This document shows positions 51,348-60,794 of a stretch of DNA of 64,000 bases, piece by piece (within the stretch, counting starts at the first letter, position 1; every line of letters starts with the position of its first letter). Where the stretch lies: contig JAFRGQ010000098.1 of NCBI GenBank assembly GCA_017433725.1, forward strand, positions 229,991 through 293,990. The letters run 5' to 3'. Origin of the DNA: Lachnospiraceae bacterium (lineage in GTDB: Bacteria > Bacillota > Clostridia > Lachnospirales > Lachnospiraceae). A program made the translations under genes and the position numbers. Below the pieces are notes generated by a model. The model made no database searches. It saw only the letters and a list, made by a program, of their open reading frames with translations, and was not told the origin of the DNA.

Positions 51348-51899
51348 TTATCTGACTCCGAATCGATGCAGTCTGGGTATTATCATCACATCGGCTATTC
51401 CGGTCAGAATACCCGCACCGACACCCGCAAGCATAAGGATCGGCATATACCATCGCACCGGAAAACCGGTGACCATCAGGTATGCCGTCATTACCTGTGC
51501 AATGTTGTGCGCAACGCCTCCGGCCGCACTGACTCCGATCACACCGAACAATCCGGTTCGCTTCAGAATTGCCATAACAGTGAGGCTGAGTAATGCGCCT
51601 GAAAGACCGTAAAGAATGCTGAAAAGATTCCCGAATAAAAATCCTATGATGACCACCCTGAGCGTTGTGATCACTAACGCTTCTTTATATCCGTAAACAT
51701 AAAGAACAGCTGTGATAACAAGGTTCGTCAGACCAAGCTTTATACCGGGCACCGGAACCGGAACCGGAATCAATGCTTCAACATATCCGAAAATGACAGC
51801 GAGTGCCAGAAATATTCCGAGAAAAGCAATCGAGGGTTTCAGCAGGGGAAAATCGGTGTAAGGATCCCTCATCATTTTCATGGGTGTTTGACCTCTCAT
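51348..51899 (-). CDS. Gx transporter / heptaprenyl diphosphate synthase component I-like membrane protein
   Basis: A 183-residue integral membrane protein of the Hpre_diP_synt_I (Gx transporter) family, which looks like an S-component of ECF vitamin transporters. About five helices; GLTNLVITAVLYVYGYKEAL and GLSGALLSLTVMAILKRTG are family-typical. The first helix contains the odd PVPVPVPG repeat. The true substrate is unknown. Its ATG overlaps the stop of the NusG-II gene (ATGA), a pairing often seen in Clostridia. Confidence 0.85.
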   Translation of the reverse strand: MRGQTPMKMMRDPYTDFPLLKPSIAFLGIFLALAVIFGYVEALIPVPVPVPGIKLGLTNLVITAVLYVYGYKEALVITTLRVVIIGFLFGNLFSILYGLSGALLSLTVMAILKRTGLFGVIGVSAAGGVAHNIAQVMTAYLMVTGFPVRWYMPILMLAGVGAGILTGIADVMIIPRLHRFGVR

Positions 51900-52288
51900 G
51901 AGACATAACCGTCAATATTCCCGGGATATTCGGCATTTTCAACACTGACAACTATGCCGTTCGGCAGACAGACAATATGGCCGGGCGATTCCTGACCGAT
52001 CGGTGCAGTATGTACGCATACCTGATCCCTGCAGTCAGCATGAATCATGGAAGCACGCCCGTTTGCGATCTCGAGTGTGTTCGTTTCTCCTATCTCAATA
52101 ATTGCATGAGTATTCAGATTATACTTTCCGTACAGCTCGCCGTATACATACACCGCGATCTCCGGCGTATCCTTCGCAGTTCCTGAGATAAAGTTGTAGC
52201 TGAGCATTGCTGTCGGAACAGCTATCAGTACAATAATCAGGAGCAGATCCGGGATGCCGATATATTTCCGAACACGAAAATCTTTCAA
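51896..52288 (-). CDS. NusG domain II-containing membrane protein
   Basis: A protein of about 130 residues with one N-terminal membrane segment (about 12-34) and an extracytoplasmic NusG domain II with conserved cysteines (ADCRDQVCVHTAPI and HIVCLPNGIVVSVEN). Such proteins sit next to Gx transporters or flavin-electron-transfer genes in Clostridia; the role is unknown. The frame is open from a TTG at 52342, but a TTG at 52288 has AAAGG 7 bases upstream and gives the usual length, so I use it. Confidence 0.8.
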   Translation of the reverse strand: MKDFRVRKYIGIPDLLLIIVLIAVPTAMLSYNFISGTAKDTPEIAVYVYGELYGKYNLNTHAIIEIGETNTLEIANGRASMIHADCRDQVCVHTAPIGQESPGHIVCLPNGIVVSVENAEYPGNIDGYVS

Positions 52289-52363
52289 GTGAGAACCTTT
52301 CAAGTTGTACCCGTTTGCAAAATCAGATAGGAAATCGTACAATATTTATGTGACGTAATTTCC

Positions 52364-52432
52364 ATTATGTCTTTCTGTCATACCGGACAGTGCAAACCGG
52401 GTGCAAATCCCATACGCACAGAACGACATAAT
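52364..52432. other. Unassigned stem-loop element
   Basis: A long outer stem (52364-52371 with 52425-52432, 8 bp; one mismatch; 52373-52378 with 52418-52423, 6 bp) encloses 39 bases holding CCGG repeats and GGGTGCAAATCCC. It lies between the divergent NusG-II gene (minus) and the exonuclease gene (plus), so it could be a leader RNA of either. I matched it to no known riboswitch; the GTGCAAATCC segment is only superficially like part of cobalamin aptamers. There is no T-run, so it is not a terminator. Confidence 0.55.
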
Positions 52433-52517
52433 AAACAACTATAGCACAAAAGGATTTTAAAATCCACTTAAGTTGCAGAATGTTTGAAGTTATTTTCAAC
52501 AGAACACATAGATATAC

Positions 52518-53402
52518 ATGAAAACTTTATATACAGAAAGAAAAAATAAATACATAGAGTATTTCCAACGGGACGACATGATTTTGGATATACAGACAAC
52601 CACAAGGTTCTGGAGGACCAGCCAGATTCTGTCGGCAGAAATCATAACCGAAGATTCCGGGATGGCCCGTTGCATCCGATTTCTGGCAGAAAAAGAAGCA
52701 GATGAATATGATATTCTCCTGGAACTTTCCGCGTTGATCCGCAAAACAGATCACATATATACGTTCAACGGGAGAAGTTTTGATCTTCCGCATCTGAAGA
52801 AGAAATACGAAGCTTACAGAATCAAAAGTCCTTTAGACAGCTCCAGTCATACAGACCTGCTTTGGGAGCTGAAAAAATACGATTCCTACCTTTCCCTTCC
52901 TTCTCATCGCCTGACAGATTATTACGCACTTGTAAGTCTTGAACCGTTCCCGGATTCGGAAGTATGGGCTGCTTACGAAATTCTTCCGCTCCTCTCTCTC
53001 AGAAGCTTCACGGAGGGAAATTTCAATGTACGGGAAATCCGGACAACCGATTCGGGATCTGCCGTATGTTTTGTGTTAGACTGTGATCTGCCGTGTCGAA
53101 TCTATGCCGAAACGGAATTTTTTGAAATTTCAGGAGATCGGGAGAAAGGAACAATCACGGCAAAGCTCGATCACGGTAATCTGAGAATGTACCACACGGA
53201 TTACAGTAATTATATTTTTCTTCCGCTTGAAGGTTACGCCGTTCACAAAACGCTCGCGTCTTATATCGCTTCTTCCAGAAAAGTAGCGGCTGACAGAGAG
53301 AGTTGCTATTCATTCATACCGTTCCATAAAAAGTTCACGGAGAATCCTGAAAAGGTGAAAAAATACCTTTTGTCCGTTTTACGATTCATATCAGAAAGCT
53401 GA
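52518..53402 (+). CDS. Ribonuclease H-like (YprB-type) exonuclease domain protein
   Basis: A 294-residue protein with a DEDD-type RNase H-like fold (RNase_H_2). Conserved pieces: MILDIQTTT for the first acidic motif (about residue 21), TFNGRSFDLPHLKKKYE (about 89), HTDLLWELKKYD (about 114) and YNALV/YYALV-like segment. The C-terminal half is variable. It is probably a 3'-5' exonuclease acting on nucleic acids; the exact substrate is unknown. The ribosome site before the ATG is weak. Single plus-strand gene. Confidence 0.75.
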   Translation: MKTLYTERKNKYIEYFQRDDMILDIQTTTRFWRTSQILSAEIITEDSGMARCIRFLAEKEADEYDILLELSALIRKTDHIYTFNGRSFDLPHLKKKYEAYRIKSPLDSSSHTDLLWELKKYDSYLSLPSHRLTDYYALVSLEPFPDSEVWAAYEILPLLSLRSFTEGNFNVREIRTTDSGSAVCFVLDCDLPCRIYAETEFFEISGDREKGTITAKLDHGNLRMYHTDYSNYIFLPLEGYAVHKTLASYIASSRKVAADRESCYSFIPFHKKFTENPEKVKKYLLSVLRFISES

Positions 53403-53420
53403 CATGTAAATAATACAGTA

Positions 53421-53472
53421 AAAACGCCACTATACATAGCAGGTATTCCTTAAAACCTGCCATATATAGTGG
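53421..53472 (-). terminator. Terminator of the ispH-rpsA unit
   Basis: An outer 8-bp stem (53427-53434 with 53465-53472) and inner 6-bp stem (GCAGGT/ACCTGC) with an internal loop; on the minus strand it is followed by GCGTTTTTAC. It lies 45 bases past the S1-protein stop. Confidence 0.8.
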
Positions 53473-53517
53473 TGTAATTGCCTAAGTCACAGCTTCTGTA
53501 AATCAGAGATCAGCCGA

Positions 53518-54627
53518 TTATTCAGCGTAATCATCTTCCTCATCTGTGTAGACAGTATCGTCATTCTGCTGACGATCCATCTCAAGAGCTTTGATGGAAA
53601 GAGAAATCTTGTGATCTTCAGCGTTGAAATCAACGACCTTAGCCTCGATCTCCTGTCCGATCTTCAATACGTCAGACGGCTTGTCAACATGATCTCTTGA
53701 AATCTGAGAAACATGAAGGAGCGCATCTACACCCGGAAGAAGTTCTACAAATGCTCCGAAATCCGTCATGCGTGCTACGTGACCTGTCACAATGCTTCCC
53801 TGACCGAAATTCTCAGCTGCTTCGATCCACGGATTCTGATCCGGGAACTTGAGGGAGAGAGCGATCTTCTCACCCTTGATGTCCTTAATGAGTACTGTAA
53901 GTTCCTGTCCGTTGTGGAAGAGCTTCTTCGGATTTTCAACTCTGCCCCAGGACATTTCGGAGATGTGAAGAAGACCATCGGCTCCGCCGAGATCTACGAA
54001 TGCACCGAAATCGGTAACATTCTTGACTGTACCTTCAACGATATCGCCCTTGTTAATGCGTGCAAAGAGCTCCTTGGCTGCCTCAGCCTTGCGCTCTGTG
54101 AGGATCTGGCGACGGTCACCGATGATGCGGCGTCTGCGCGGATTGAACTCGGAAATAACAAATTCAATCTCCTGATCCTGATACTTGTTGAGATCTCTCT
54201 CGAAAACATCTGATACAAGACTTGCCGGGATAAAGACTCTTGTGTCCTCTACGAGAACAGTAAGACCACCCTTGAGAACCTGTGAAACTTTAGCAGTCAG
54301 GACTTCTCTGTTGTTGAAAGCTTCTTCAAGTCTCTTGTTGCCCTTCTCGGCAGCAAGTCTCTTGTAAGTAAGAACGACCTGTCCGTCGCCGTCGTTAACC
54401 TTCAAAACCTTGACTTCAAGCTTGTCGCCGGTCTTAAGTACTTCTGTAAGATCCTTGGCATCGTTGCTGTACTCTTCTCTTGTGAGAACGCCGTCTGCCT
54501 TGTAGCCGATGTTAAGATAAGCCTGTTCAGGTTTAACATCAATGACTGTACCTTCTACAACCTCTCCATTCCTGATAGTTTTGAAGCTCTGATTTAATAA
54601 TTCTTCAAAGCTCTGTTCCTCTGACAT
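53518..54627 (-). CDS. S1 RNA-binding domain protein (ribosomal protein S1 homologue)
   Basis: A 369-residue protein with four S1 domains (about 18-88, 105-175, 190-260, 275-345); domains 3 and 4 carry the strongest motifs (NVTDFGAFVDLGGADGLLHI and MTDFGAFVELLPGVDALLHV). It resembles the short Firmicutes S1-like protein, which helps mRNA bind the 30S subunit, though not always an integral ribosomal protein. A start at ATG 54627 with AGGAGG upstream is chosen; it overlaps the ispH end by 23 bases. In many Clostridia this domain set is fused to IspH. Confidence 0.9.
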   Translation of the reverse strand: MSEEQSFEELLNQSFKTIRNGEVVEGTVIDVKPEQAYLNIGYKADGVLTREEYSNDAKDLTEVLKTGDKLEVKVLKVNDGDGQVVLTYKRLAAEKGNKRLEEAFNNREVLTAKVSQVLKGGLTVLVEDTRVFIPASLVSDVFERDLNKYQDQEIEFVISEFNPRRRRIIGDRRQILTERKAEAAKELFARINKGDIVEGTVKNVTDFGAFVDLGGADGLLHISEMSWGRVENPKKLFHNGQELTVLIKDIKGEKIALSLKFPDQNPWIEAAENFGQGSIVTGHVARMTDFGAFVELLPGVDALLHVSQISRDHVDKPSDVLKIGQEIEAKVVDFNAEDHKISLSIKALEMDRQQNDDTVYTDEEDDYAE

Positions 54628-55477
54628 GTGCAAAGACCTCCTGTATTATTTTATTAGGGGTTGACGCCCCAGCCGTAATACCTACACAGCTATCGGATTG
54701 GAAATTAACGGTAACCAAATCATCGAGTGTCTGTATGTAGTAAGTATTATCACATTGGCTGCGACAGATATCATACAGCTTCTGAGTATTGGAGGAATGT
54801 TTCCCGCCGATTACGATCATTGCGTCTGATCTGCCTGCGAGTTCCAATGCTTCTGTCTGCCGCTCCCTTGTAGCGTTACAGATAGTATTTGTAACTACTA
54901 CATGATACCCCAATTTTTCTATTATTTCAACCAATTCTTTAAAATTATGAAAATTGAATGTTGTTTGTGAGACGATACAGAGCGATGTATCCTTCGGCAG
55001 GTCGAGAGATTTCGCCTCTTCACGGCTTTTGATCACCGTGCAAGGCCCTTCTGCCCAGCCCCGAATACCTTCCACTTCCGGGTGGTTCGGGTTTCCGATA
55101 ATAATGATATGATACCCTTCAGCACTTTTCTTTCTCACAATATCGTGAATCTTTCTCACAAAAGGACATGTGGAATCGATGATCTCACAGCCGGTAGCCT
55201 TCACTCTGTCCATCAGGGTCTTGGGGATGCCGTGAGACCGGATGATGATCACGGAATCCTCGGTTATTTTTTCCCCGGTATCCACTCTGATGAGATCATC
55301 ATTTATAACATGGACTCCTTTTTTCTCCAGATCTGCGACGACCTGCTCATTATGTATGATAGGACCCATCGTACATACCCTACCGGGATGTTTTGCGGCT
55401 GCTTCATATACGAGATCGACAGCCCTTTTTACGCCGAAGCAGAATCCTGCGCTCTTTGCGACAGTAACACTTTTCAT
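54605..55477 (-). CDS. ispH: 4-hydroxy-3-methylbut-2-enyl diphosphate reductase
   Basis: Last enzyme of the MEP isoprenoid pathway; an iron-sulphur reductase making IPP and DMAPP. The 290-residue protein has the three cluster Cys: KSAGFCFGVKRAVD (residue 13), DSTCPFVRKIHD (about 96) and TNTICNATRERQ (about 197), and the ITAGASTPNKIIQEV end. Usual length. The gene is followed, with overlap, by the S1-domain gene. Confidence 0.95.
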   Translation of the reverse strand: MKSVTVAKSAGFCFGVKRAVDLVYEAAAKHPGRVCTMGPIIHNEQVVADLEKKGVHVINDDLIRVDTGEKITEDSVIIIRSHGIPKTLMDRVKATGCEIIDSTCPFVRKIHDIVRKKSAEGYHIIIIGNPNHPEVEGIRGWAEGPCTVIKSREEAKSLDLPKDTSLCIVSQTTFNFHNFKELVEIIEKLGYHVVVTNTICNATRERQTEALELAGRSDAMIVIGGKHSSNTQKLYDICRSQCDNTYYIQTLDDLVTVNFQSDSCVGITAGASTPNKIIQEVFAHVRGTEL

Positions 55478-55601
55478 GATTATTCTCCGGTAAATCTATA
55501 TAACACGGTTTTTGCGTCATATGTTGAGATAAGTTTCTTTTTGCGCATTCATCTAACGCTCATGTCACAAGGATTTTGCGTCAGAGACTGAGTATTTCCG
55601 G

Positions 55602-56258
55602 TCAGGCTTTCTTTGTTAAATCAAGTATTGCAGAAACAACTTCATCGATCGTCATATCGGAAGAGTCTACAAGCACAGCATCATCAGCCTGCCTGAGCGG
55701 CGAATTCTTCCGGTTCATATCCCTGTAATCGCGGTCCCTGATGTCTGCGGCAATGGCATCGAAATCCGCCGTCAGCCCCTTCTCGATCAGTTCCTTATAT
55801 CTTCTCTTCGCCCTTGTCTCAACGGATGCTGTGAGATAGACCTTGACTTCAGCGTTCGGAAGGACAACTGTCCCGATATCCCGTCCGTCCATGACGACAC
55901 CTGTGCGTTCTGCCAGTTTCTGCTGAAGGCTGACGAGTTTCGTCCGCACTCTGGCATTGACCGATGTAGAGCTTGCCATATTTCCGACCGCTTCCGTTCT
56001 GAGTTCTCCCGTGACATCTTCCCCGTTCAGCATAACGTGCTGTGCGCCGTCCTGATAGGCGATGGAAATATCAGCATGCTCGCATGCCTCCTCAATCGAG
56101 GCTACATCATCCGGAGAAATACCGTTCTTGATCATATAAAGAGCCATCGCTCTGTACATGGCACCTGTATCCACATAAATGTTTCCGAGTTCTTTTGCAA
56201 CTAATTTTGCAATCGTGCTTTTGCCTGCTCCGGCAGGTCCGTCTATTGCAATATTCAT
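55602..56258 (-). CDS. cmk: Cytidylate kinase
   Basis: Phosphorylates CMP and dCMP to the diphosphates. The 218-residue protein has the P-loop AIDGPAGAGKST (about 3-14), YVDTGAMYRAM (about 30), MDGRDIGTVVLPNA (about 143) and the lid-region RKRYKELIEKG. The ATG at 56258 has AGGAGGA upstream and lies 1 base past the previous stop; the earlier in-frame start would overlap it. Order BaiN-cmk-ispH-S1 is typical of Clostridia. Confidence 0.95.
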   Translation of the reverse strand: MNIAIDGPAGAGKSTIAKLVAKELGNIYVDTGAMYRAMALYMIKNGISPDDVASIEEACEHADISIAYQDGAQHVMLNGEDVTGELRTEAVGNMASSTSVNARVRTKLVSLQQKLAERTGVVMDGRDIGTVVLPNAEVKVYLTASVETRAKRRYKELIEKGLTADFDAIAADIRDRDYRDMNRKNSPLRQADDAVLVDSSDMTIDEVVSAILDLTKKA

Positions 56259-56259
56259 T

Positions 56260-57531
56260 CTATTCCTCCTCATTGATGGCTCTTGCGGCACAGGCCGCCG
56301 TCATCCACGCGATCTGGAGATTGAACCCCCCGGTGAAAGCATCGAGATCCAGAACTTCACCGATGAAATACAGACCGTGAATTTTTCCGGATTCCATGGA
56401 CCTTGGTCTGACTGCTTTCACAGAAACGCCTCCCTGTGTCACGACTGCTTCATTATACCCCCTGAGAGACTCAAATGACAGAGGAAAATGCTTGGTAATC
56501 CTGATCAGTGCCTCTCTGTCACTTTTTTTCATCTGATCAATCTTCTGTTCGGGATCCAGATCTGCGAGCTCCATGATCACGGGCAGCATCCTGGATGGGT
56601 ACAATTCCGCAATGACATTCTTCAAAGCTTTCTTTTTGTTGGCATCGAAGAGTCTGATAAGCCGTTCATTCAGCTGTTCTTCCGAAACAGCAGGTTTCAG
56701 GTCGATCCACACGTCGATATCCCTTCCGCCGTTTTCGCTGATCATTCTGCCTGCTTTTGCGCTTGCGGAGAGAATCAGAGGACCGGTAACGCCGAAGTGC
56801 GTGAACAGCATCTCACCGAAGCCGCTGAAGACGACCTTTTTTCCGCGCTTTATGATCAATGAAACATTTTTCAGAGACAGGCCCTGCATTCTCGGACAGA
56901 TGTCTCCCCTGCAGTTGATCGGAACCAGTGAGGGACTGCGTTTTGTAACGCTATGCCCTGTTTTTAATGCAAATTCATACCCGTCTCCCGTCGCTCCGGT
57001 CGACCGGTAAGAAAGCCCTCCCGTCGCAACGATGACTTTTTCCGCTTCAAATGTCAGAAGCCTCTCCTCCTTACCGGGCCTGGTCTCAATCGCAGTTACG
57101 CCGGACACAGCACCGTCTTTAGTGATAATATCCGTGACCCGGGTGTGAAGCATAACCCGCACCTTATTCTTCTTCATCTGATCTCTGAGCGTGTCGATCA
57201 CATCAGCCGATTTATCAGAAGCCGGAAAAGCCCGATTTCCTCTCTCCACTTTCGTCTTCATTCCCCAGCTCTCGAAAGCAGCGATGACATCCTGCGGCGT
57301 CATGACATCCAATGCACTGTAGAGGAATCTCGGATTTGTCACCACATTGTCAAGAAATGTCTGACGGTCACAGTCATTTGTAAAATTGCACCGTCCCTTG
57401 CCGGTTATATAGAGCTTTTTTCCGATTCTTTCGTTTTGCTCCAGGACGGTGACCTTGTGTCCGCTCTCTCCTAACAATATAGCTGCCATCATGCCGGAAG
57501 CGCCGGCACCGATTATTATAACATTGCTCAA
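56260..57531 (-). CDS. NAD(P)/FAD-dependent oxidoreductase, BaiN/YhiN family
   Basis: A 423-residue flavoprotein (HI0933/YhiN family). It has the dinucleotide motif VIIIGAGASGMMAAI at the start, GKGRCNFTND (about 43), VIVATGGLSYRSTGATGDGY (about 165) and the C-terminal GLYFIGEVLDLDAFTGGFNLQ (about 383). The reaction is not known for most members; a bile-acid role has been described for one, which I do not assume here. The start is TTG at 57531 with GGAG 10 bases upstream; a frame extending to 57666 lacks a site. Confidence 0.9.
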   Translation of the reverse strand: MSNVIIIGAGASGMMAAILLGESGHKVTVLEQNERIGKKLYITGKGRCNFTNDCDRQTFLDNVVTNPRFLYSALDVMTPQDVIAAFESWGMKTKVERGNRAFPASDKSADVIDTLRDQMKKNKVRVMLHTRVTDIITKDGAVSGVTAIETRPGKEERLLTFEAEKVIVATGGLSYRSTGATGDGYEFALKTGHSVTKRSPSLVPINCRGDICPRMQGLSLKNVSLIIKRGKKVVFSGFGEMLFTHFGVTGPLILSASAKAGRMISENGGRDIDVWIDLKPAVSEEQLNERLIRLFDANKKKALKNVIAELYPSRMLPVIMELADLDPEQKIDQMKKSDREALIRITKHFPLSFESLRGYNEAVVTQGGVSVKAVRPRSMESGKIHGLYFIGEVLDLDAFTGGFNLQIAWMTAACAARAINEEE

Positions 57532-57673
57532 ATCTAAAGCTCTCCTTTTTTCCTGATTCAAGACTGTCATCGCGAGCGAGACTTGAATACGGTGTATGAA
57601 ACGCAGGCCTCTGAAAAAACTATGGGCAGCAGACTCGTCTCGGTGGGATTCAAATACAAGCTGCATGATAACA

Positions 57674-57713
57674 TAAAAAGAAGCTGTTTCACAACCTCCG
57701 CCATGAAACAGCT
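57674..57713 (-). terminator. Terminator of the decarboxylase operon
   Basis: A 9-bp stem (57682-57690 with 57705-57713); on the minus strand it is followed by TCTTTTTAT. It lies 15 bases past the last gene of the operon. Confidence 0.85.
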
Positions 57714-57727
57714 CCGATATATTAATG

Positions 57728-59140
57728 TTATACAGGATATGCCTTATTCTCAGAATCGGCGCTCTTGGTGTCTACGCCTGAATCCTGTGCTTCTCTGTAT
57801 TTGAAGTAATCCAACGCTACAGACGGGAACAGAGCGTATGTGAGTACGTCCTCATCCTGCTTCTTGTAACTGCTGATTGCTTTCTCATATTCCGGAAGCT
57901 TGTCTTCAAGAAGATCAGCCGGTCTGCATGTGATCGGTGTCTCATTGCCGATGACCTGTTTCTGAATTACCGGATCGAACGGCTTTGTGGACTTTCCGTA
58001 TCTGCCGAGGAACATATCCTTCGTCTCCTGAGGAACGACCATGTAGCGCTTGCCTGTCAGGACGTTCATAACAGCCTGAGTACCTACGATCTGTGAAGAC
58101 GGCGTTACAAGTGGCGGATCACCCATATCCTTACGTACGCGCGGAACCTCTTCCAGAACCTCATAGAACTTATCTTCTGCATGCTGCTGAGCAAGCTGGC
58201 TTGTAAGGTTGGAAAGCATACCGCCCGGTACCTGATACTGAAGAGTCTTGATATTGACGCCCATGTTCTTGGGGTTCATGAGGCCGTTCTCAAGATACTT
58301 TTCACGGATCGGTCTGAAGTAGTCAGCGATCTCAGCAAGTTTGTCAAGGTTAAGACCGGTGTCGAACTCTGTTCCTTTGAATGCTTCGACCATAACTTCT
58401 GTTGCCGGCTGGGATGTACCGAGTGCGAACGGACTGATTGCACAGTCGAGAATATCGGCACCTGCCTCAACAGCTTTCATGTATGTCATGGAAGCACAGC
58501 CTGATGTATAGTGCGTATGCATTTCGATCGGAAGAGAGGAACCGGCCTTAAGGGCTGTTACAAGCTCGGTGGCTGCCTTCGGAACAAGAAGACCTGCCAT
58601 GTCCTTGATACAGATAGAATCCGCACCCATCTCCTCGACCTCTCTGGCCATGGTCGTCCAGTAGTCAAGTGTATAAGCATCGCCGAGTGTATAGGAAAGT
58701 GCGATCTGTGCTTCTGCGCCTTCCAGTTTTGCGGCGTCAACTGCTGTCTTCAGGTTGCGAAGATCGTTAAGGCAGTCGAAGATACGGATAACATCGATTC
58801 CGTTTGCAACGGACTTCTGAACAAAGTACTCTACAACGTCATCCGGATACGGCTTATAACCGAGAATGTTCTGTCCGCGGAAGAGCATCTGGAGCTTTGT
58901 CTTCTTGAATCCGTCCTTGAATTTACGAAGTCTGACCCACGGATCTTCGTGCAGGAAACGAAGCGCTGCATCAAATGTTGCGCCGCCCCAGCACTCTACT
59001 GCACGGTAGCCGATTTCATCGAGCATCGGAACTGCCGGAAGCATCTCATCCGTTGTCATTCTTGTCGCAATAAGACTCTGATGCGCATCGCGCAGGATAG
59101 TCTCTGTAATCTGTACAGGTTTTTTTACAACTTCTGACAT
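57728..59140 (-). CDS. Oxaloacetate decarboxylase alpha / pyruvate carboxylase subunit B type carboxyltransferase
   Basis: A 470-residue protein with the HMGL-like TIM barrel carboxyltransferase domain (LRDAHQSLIATRM at the start; GATFDAALRFLHEDPW; EMHTHYTSGCA with the metal-binding His pair, about 205) and the conserved PYC_OADA domain (about 300-440). No biotin domain is attached; the separate carrier encoded two genes upstream serves it. It moves carboxyl between oxaloacetate/pyruvate and carboxybiotin, like the 5S subunit of transcarboxylase. ATG at 59140 with GGAGGATAA upstream. Last gene of the operon. Confidence 0.93.
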   Translation of the reverse strand: MSEVVKKPVQITETILRDAHQSLIATRMTTDEMLPAVPMLDEIGYRAVECWGGATFDAALRFLHEDPWVRLRKFKDGFKKTKLQMLFRGQNILGYKPYPDDVVEYFVQKSVANGIDVIRIFDCLNDLRNLKTAVDAAKLEGAEAQIALSYTLGDAYTLDYWTTMAREVEEMGADSICIKDMAGLLVPKAATELVTALKAGSSLPIEMHTHYTSGCASMTYMKAVEAGADILDCAISPFALGTSQPATEVMVEAFKGTEFDTGLNLDKLAEIADYFRPIREKYLENGLMNPKNMGVNIKTLQYQVPGGMLSNLTSQLAQQHAEDKFYEVLEEVPRVRKDMGDPPLVTPSSQIVGTQAVMNVLTGKRYMVVPQETKDMFLGRYGKSTKPFDPVIQKQVIGNETPITCRPADLLEDKLPEYEKAISSYKKQDEDVLTYALFPSVALDYFKYREAQDSGVDTKSADSENKAYPV

Positions 59141-59197
59141 TTTATCCTCCAATTATGTAAGGTGCAGTCAGGGCATACAGCCCCGACATTGTAATTC

Positions 59198-60343
59198 TTA
59201 AATTCCGAAAATTGCCATGAATGTACCGGCAGCAACAGCTGTTCCGATAACGCCCGCTACGTTCGGTCCCATTGCGTGCATCAGAAGGAAGTTCGTCGGG
59301 TCTTCCTCAGATCCGACCTTCTGAGATACACGGGCTGCCATCGGAACGGCGGAAACACCCGCGGAACCGATCAGCGGATTGATCTTACCCTTGGTGATGA
59401 TACAAAGAAGTTTTCCGAGCATGACACCGCCAAAAGTACCGAATGCAAATGCGACAAGACCAAGAACGACGATTTTCAGTGTGCTTGCGTTGAGGAATGC
59501 CTCTGCGGAAGTTGTCGCACCGACAGATGTTCCGAGGAGGATGACAACGATGTACATAAGTGCATTGGAAGCTGTCTCTGTAAGCTGGCGGACAACGCCT
59601 GACTCACGGAACAGATTTCCGAGCATCAGCATACCGACAAGCGGAGCCGTAGTCGGAAGGATCATACAAACAACGATCGTGATGACGACCGGGAAAAGGA
59701 TTTTCTCAAGTTTGGAGACGTTTCTGAGCTGTCCCATCTTGATTTTTCTCTCCTTCTCCGTTGTGAAAAGCTTCATGATCGGCGGCTGGATGATCGGAAC
59801 AAGTGACATATAGGAATATGCCGCAACCGCGATCGGTCCGAGCAGCTGTGTCTGGCCAAGCTTAGATGCAAGGAAGATGGATGTCGGGCCGTCAGCACCG
59901 CCGATGATAGAGATGGCGGCAGCAGACTTTCCGTTGAATCCGAGTACGATTGCAAGGAAATATGCAACATAGATACCAAACTGTGCAGCCGCACCCATCA
60001 GGAACGAAATCGGATTGGCGATAAGCGGACCGAAGTCTGTCATGGCACCGACGCCCATGAAGATGAGGGACGGCAGGATGGACCATTCGTCCAGCTGATA
60101 GAAATAATACAGAAGACCGCCGACGCCGTTCGTAGTATCAGACGGATTCGCAATGATATCCGGATAGATATTTACGAGCAGCATACCGAATGAAATCGGT
60201 ACAAGAAGAAGCGGCTCATATTCTTTAGCAATTGCCAAATACAGGAACACGAGAGCCACTACAATCATGATATAGTTTCCTACGGTCAGATTGAAGAAGG
60301 CTGTCTGTGCGACCAGATTCGACAGGGTTCCAAGTATATCCAT
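59198..60343 (-). CDS. oadB: Na+-translocating decarboxylase beta subunit
   Basis: A 381-residue membrane protein of the OadB/GcdB/MmdB family, which releases CO2 from carboxybiotin and exports Na+. About nine membrane segments; the family signatures [15 protein letters not shown] (about 149), and [21 protein letters not shown] (about 318) with the Asp and Asn/Ser used in Na+ transport, are intact. GGAGG precedes the ATG. Middle gene of the operon. Confidence 0.95.
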   Translation of the reverse strand: MDILGTLSNLVAQTAFFNLTVGNYIMIVVALVFLYLAIAKEYEPLLLVPISFGMLLVNIYPDIIANPSDTTNGVGGLLYYFYQLDEWSILPSLIFMGVGAMTDFGPLIANPISFLMGAAAQFGIYVAYFLAIVLGFNGKSAAAISIIGGADGPTSIFLASKLGQTQLLGPIAVAAYSYMSLVPIIQPPIMKLFTTEKERKIKMGQLRNVSKLEKILFPVVITIVVCMILPTTAPLVGMLMLGNLFRESGVVRQLTETASNALMYIVVILLGTSVGATTSAEAFLNASTLKIVVLGLVAFAFGTFGGVMLGKLLCIITKGKINPLIGSAGVSAVPMAARVSQKVGSEEDPTNFLLMHAMGPNVAGVIGTAVAAGTFMAIFGI

Positions 60344-60362
60344 TTAATTGCCTCCGTAAGTA

Positions 60363-60737
60363 TCAGTTCAGAGTTGCAAGAAGATCGCCGGTCTCAACAG
60401 CATCGCCTGCTGTTACGTTAATGCTTGCGACAGTTCCGTCTTCCGGAGCAACGACCGGAATCTCCATCTTCATGGACTCGAGAATAATAATATTGTCGCC
60501 GGCCTTGACTGTCTGGCCTACAGAAGCTTCAATCTTGAATACTTTGCCGGGAACTGCAGCAGCTACTGTGATACTGCCAGCAGCGCCTGCTGCTGCCTTC
60601 GGAGCCGGTGCTGCCGCGGGAGCCGCTGCCGGAGCCGGTGCTGCTACCGGAGCTGCTGCGGGAGCTGCGCCGGCTGCTGTCTCTTCTACTGTGACGCTGT
60701 ATGCTACGCCGTTAACTGTAATCGTATAGTTCTTCAT
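60363..60737 (-). CDS. Biotin carboxyl carrier protein
   Basis: A 124-residue biotinyl protein. Residues 1-20 form a beta start, about 24-55 an Ala/Pro-rich flexible arm (swinging arm), and the C-terminal 70 residues a biotinyl domain with the biotin-accepting Lys in ESMKMEIP (about 90; the standard motif is AMKM). It shuttles carboxyl groups between the carboxyltransferases and OadB. ATG at 60737 with AGGAGGG upstream. The downstream gene is oadB. Confidence 0.95.
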   Translation of the reverse strand: MKNYTITVNGVAYSVTVEETAAGAAPAAAPVAAPAPAAAPAAAPAPKAAAGAAGSITVAAAVPGKVFKIEASVGQTVKAGDNIIILESMKMEIPVVAPEDGTVASINVTAGDAVETGDLLATLN

Positions 60738-60794
60738 TTTATAATACCCTCCTGGATTCATAAAGCCCTCTTATCGAGGATTCAGCCTGGCACA

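Noticed and set aside
52397-52411. tRNA T-arm-like GGGTGCAAATCCC
   Set aside because: No acceptor stem, D-arm or anticodon arm can be built around it.
52381-52432. Cobalamin-riboswitch-like GTGCAAATCC stretch
   Set aside because: Only one short segment matches; the B12 box, the conserved GGGAA and CCACTG parts and the length (about 200 nt) are missing.
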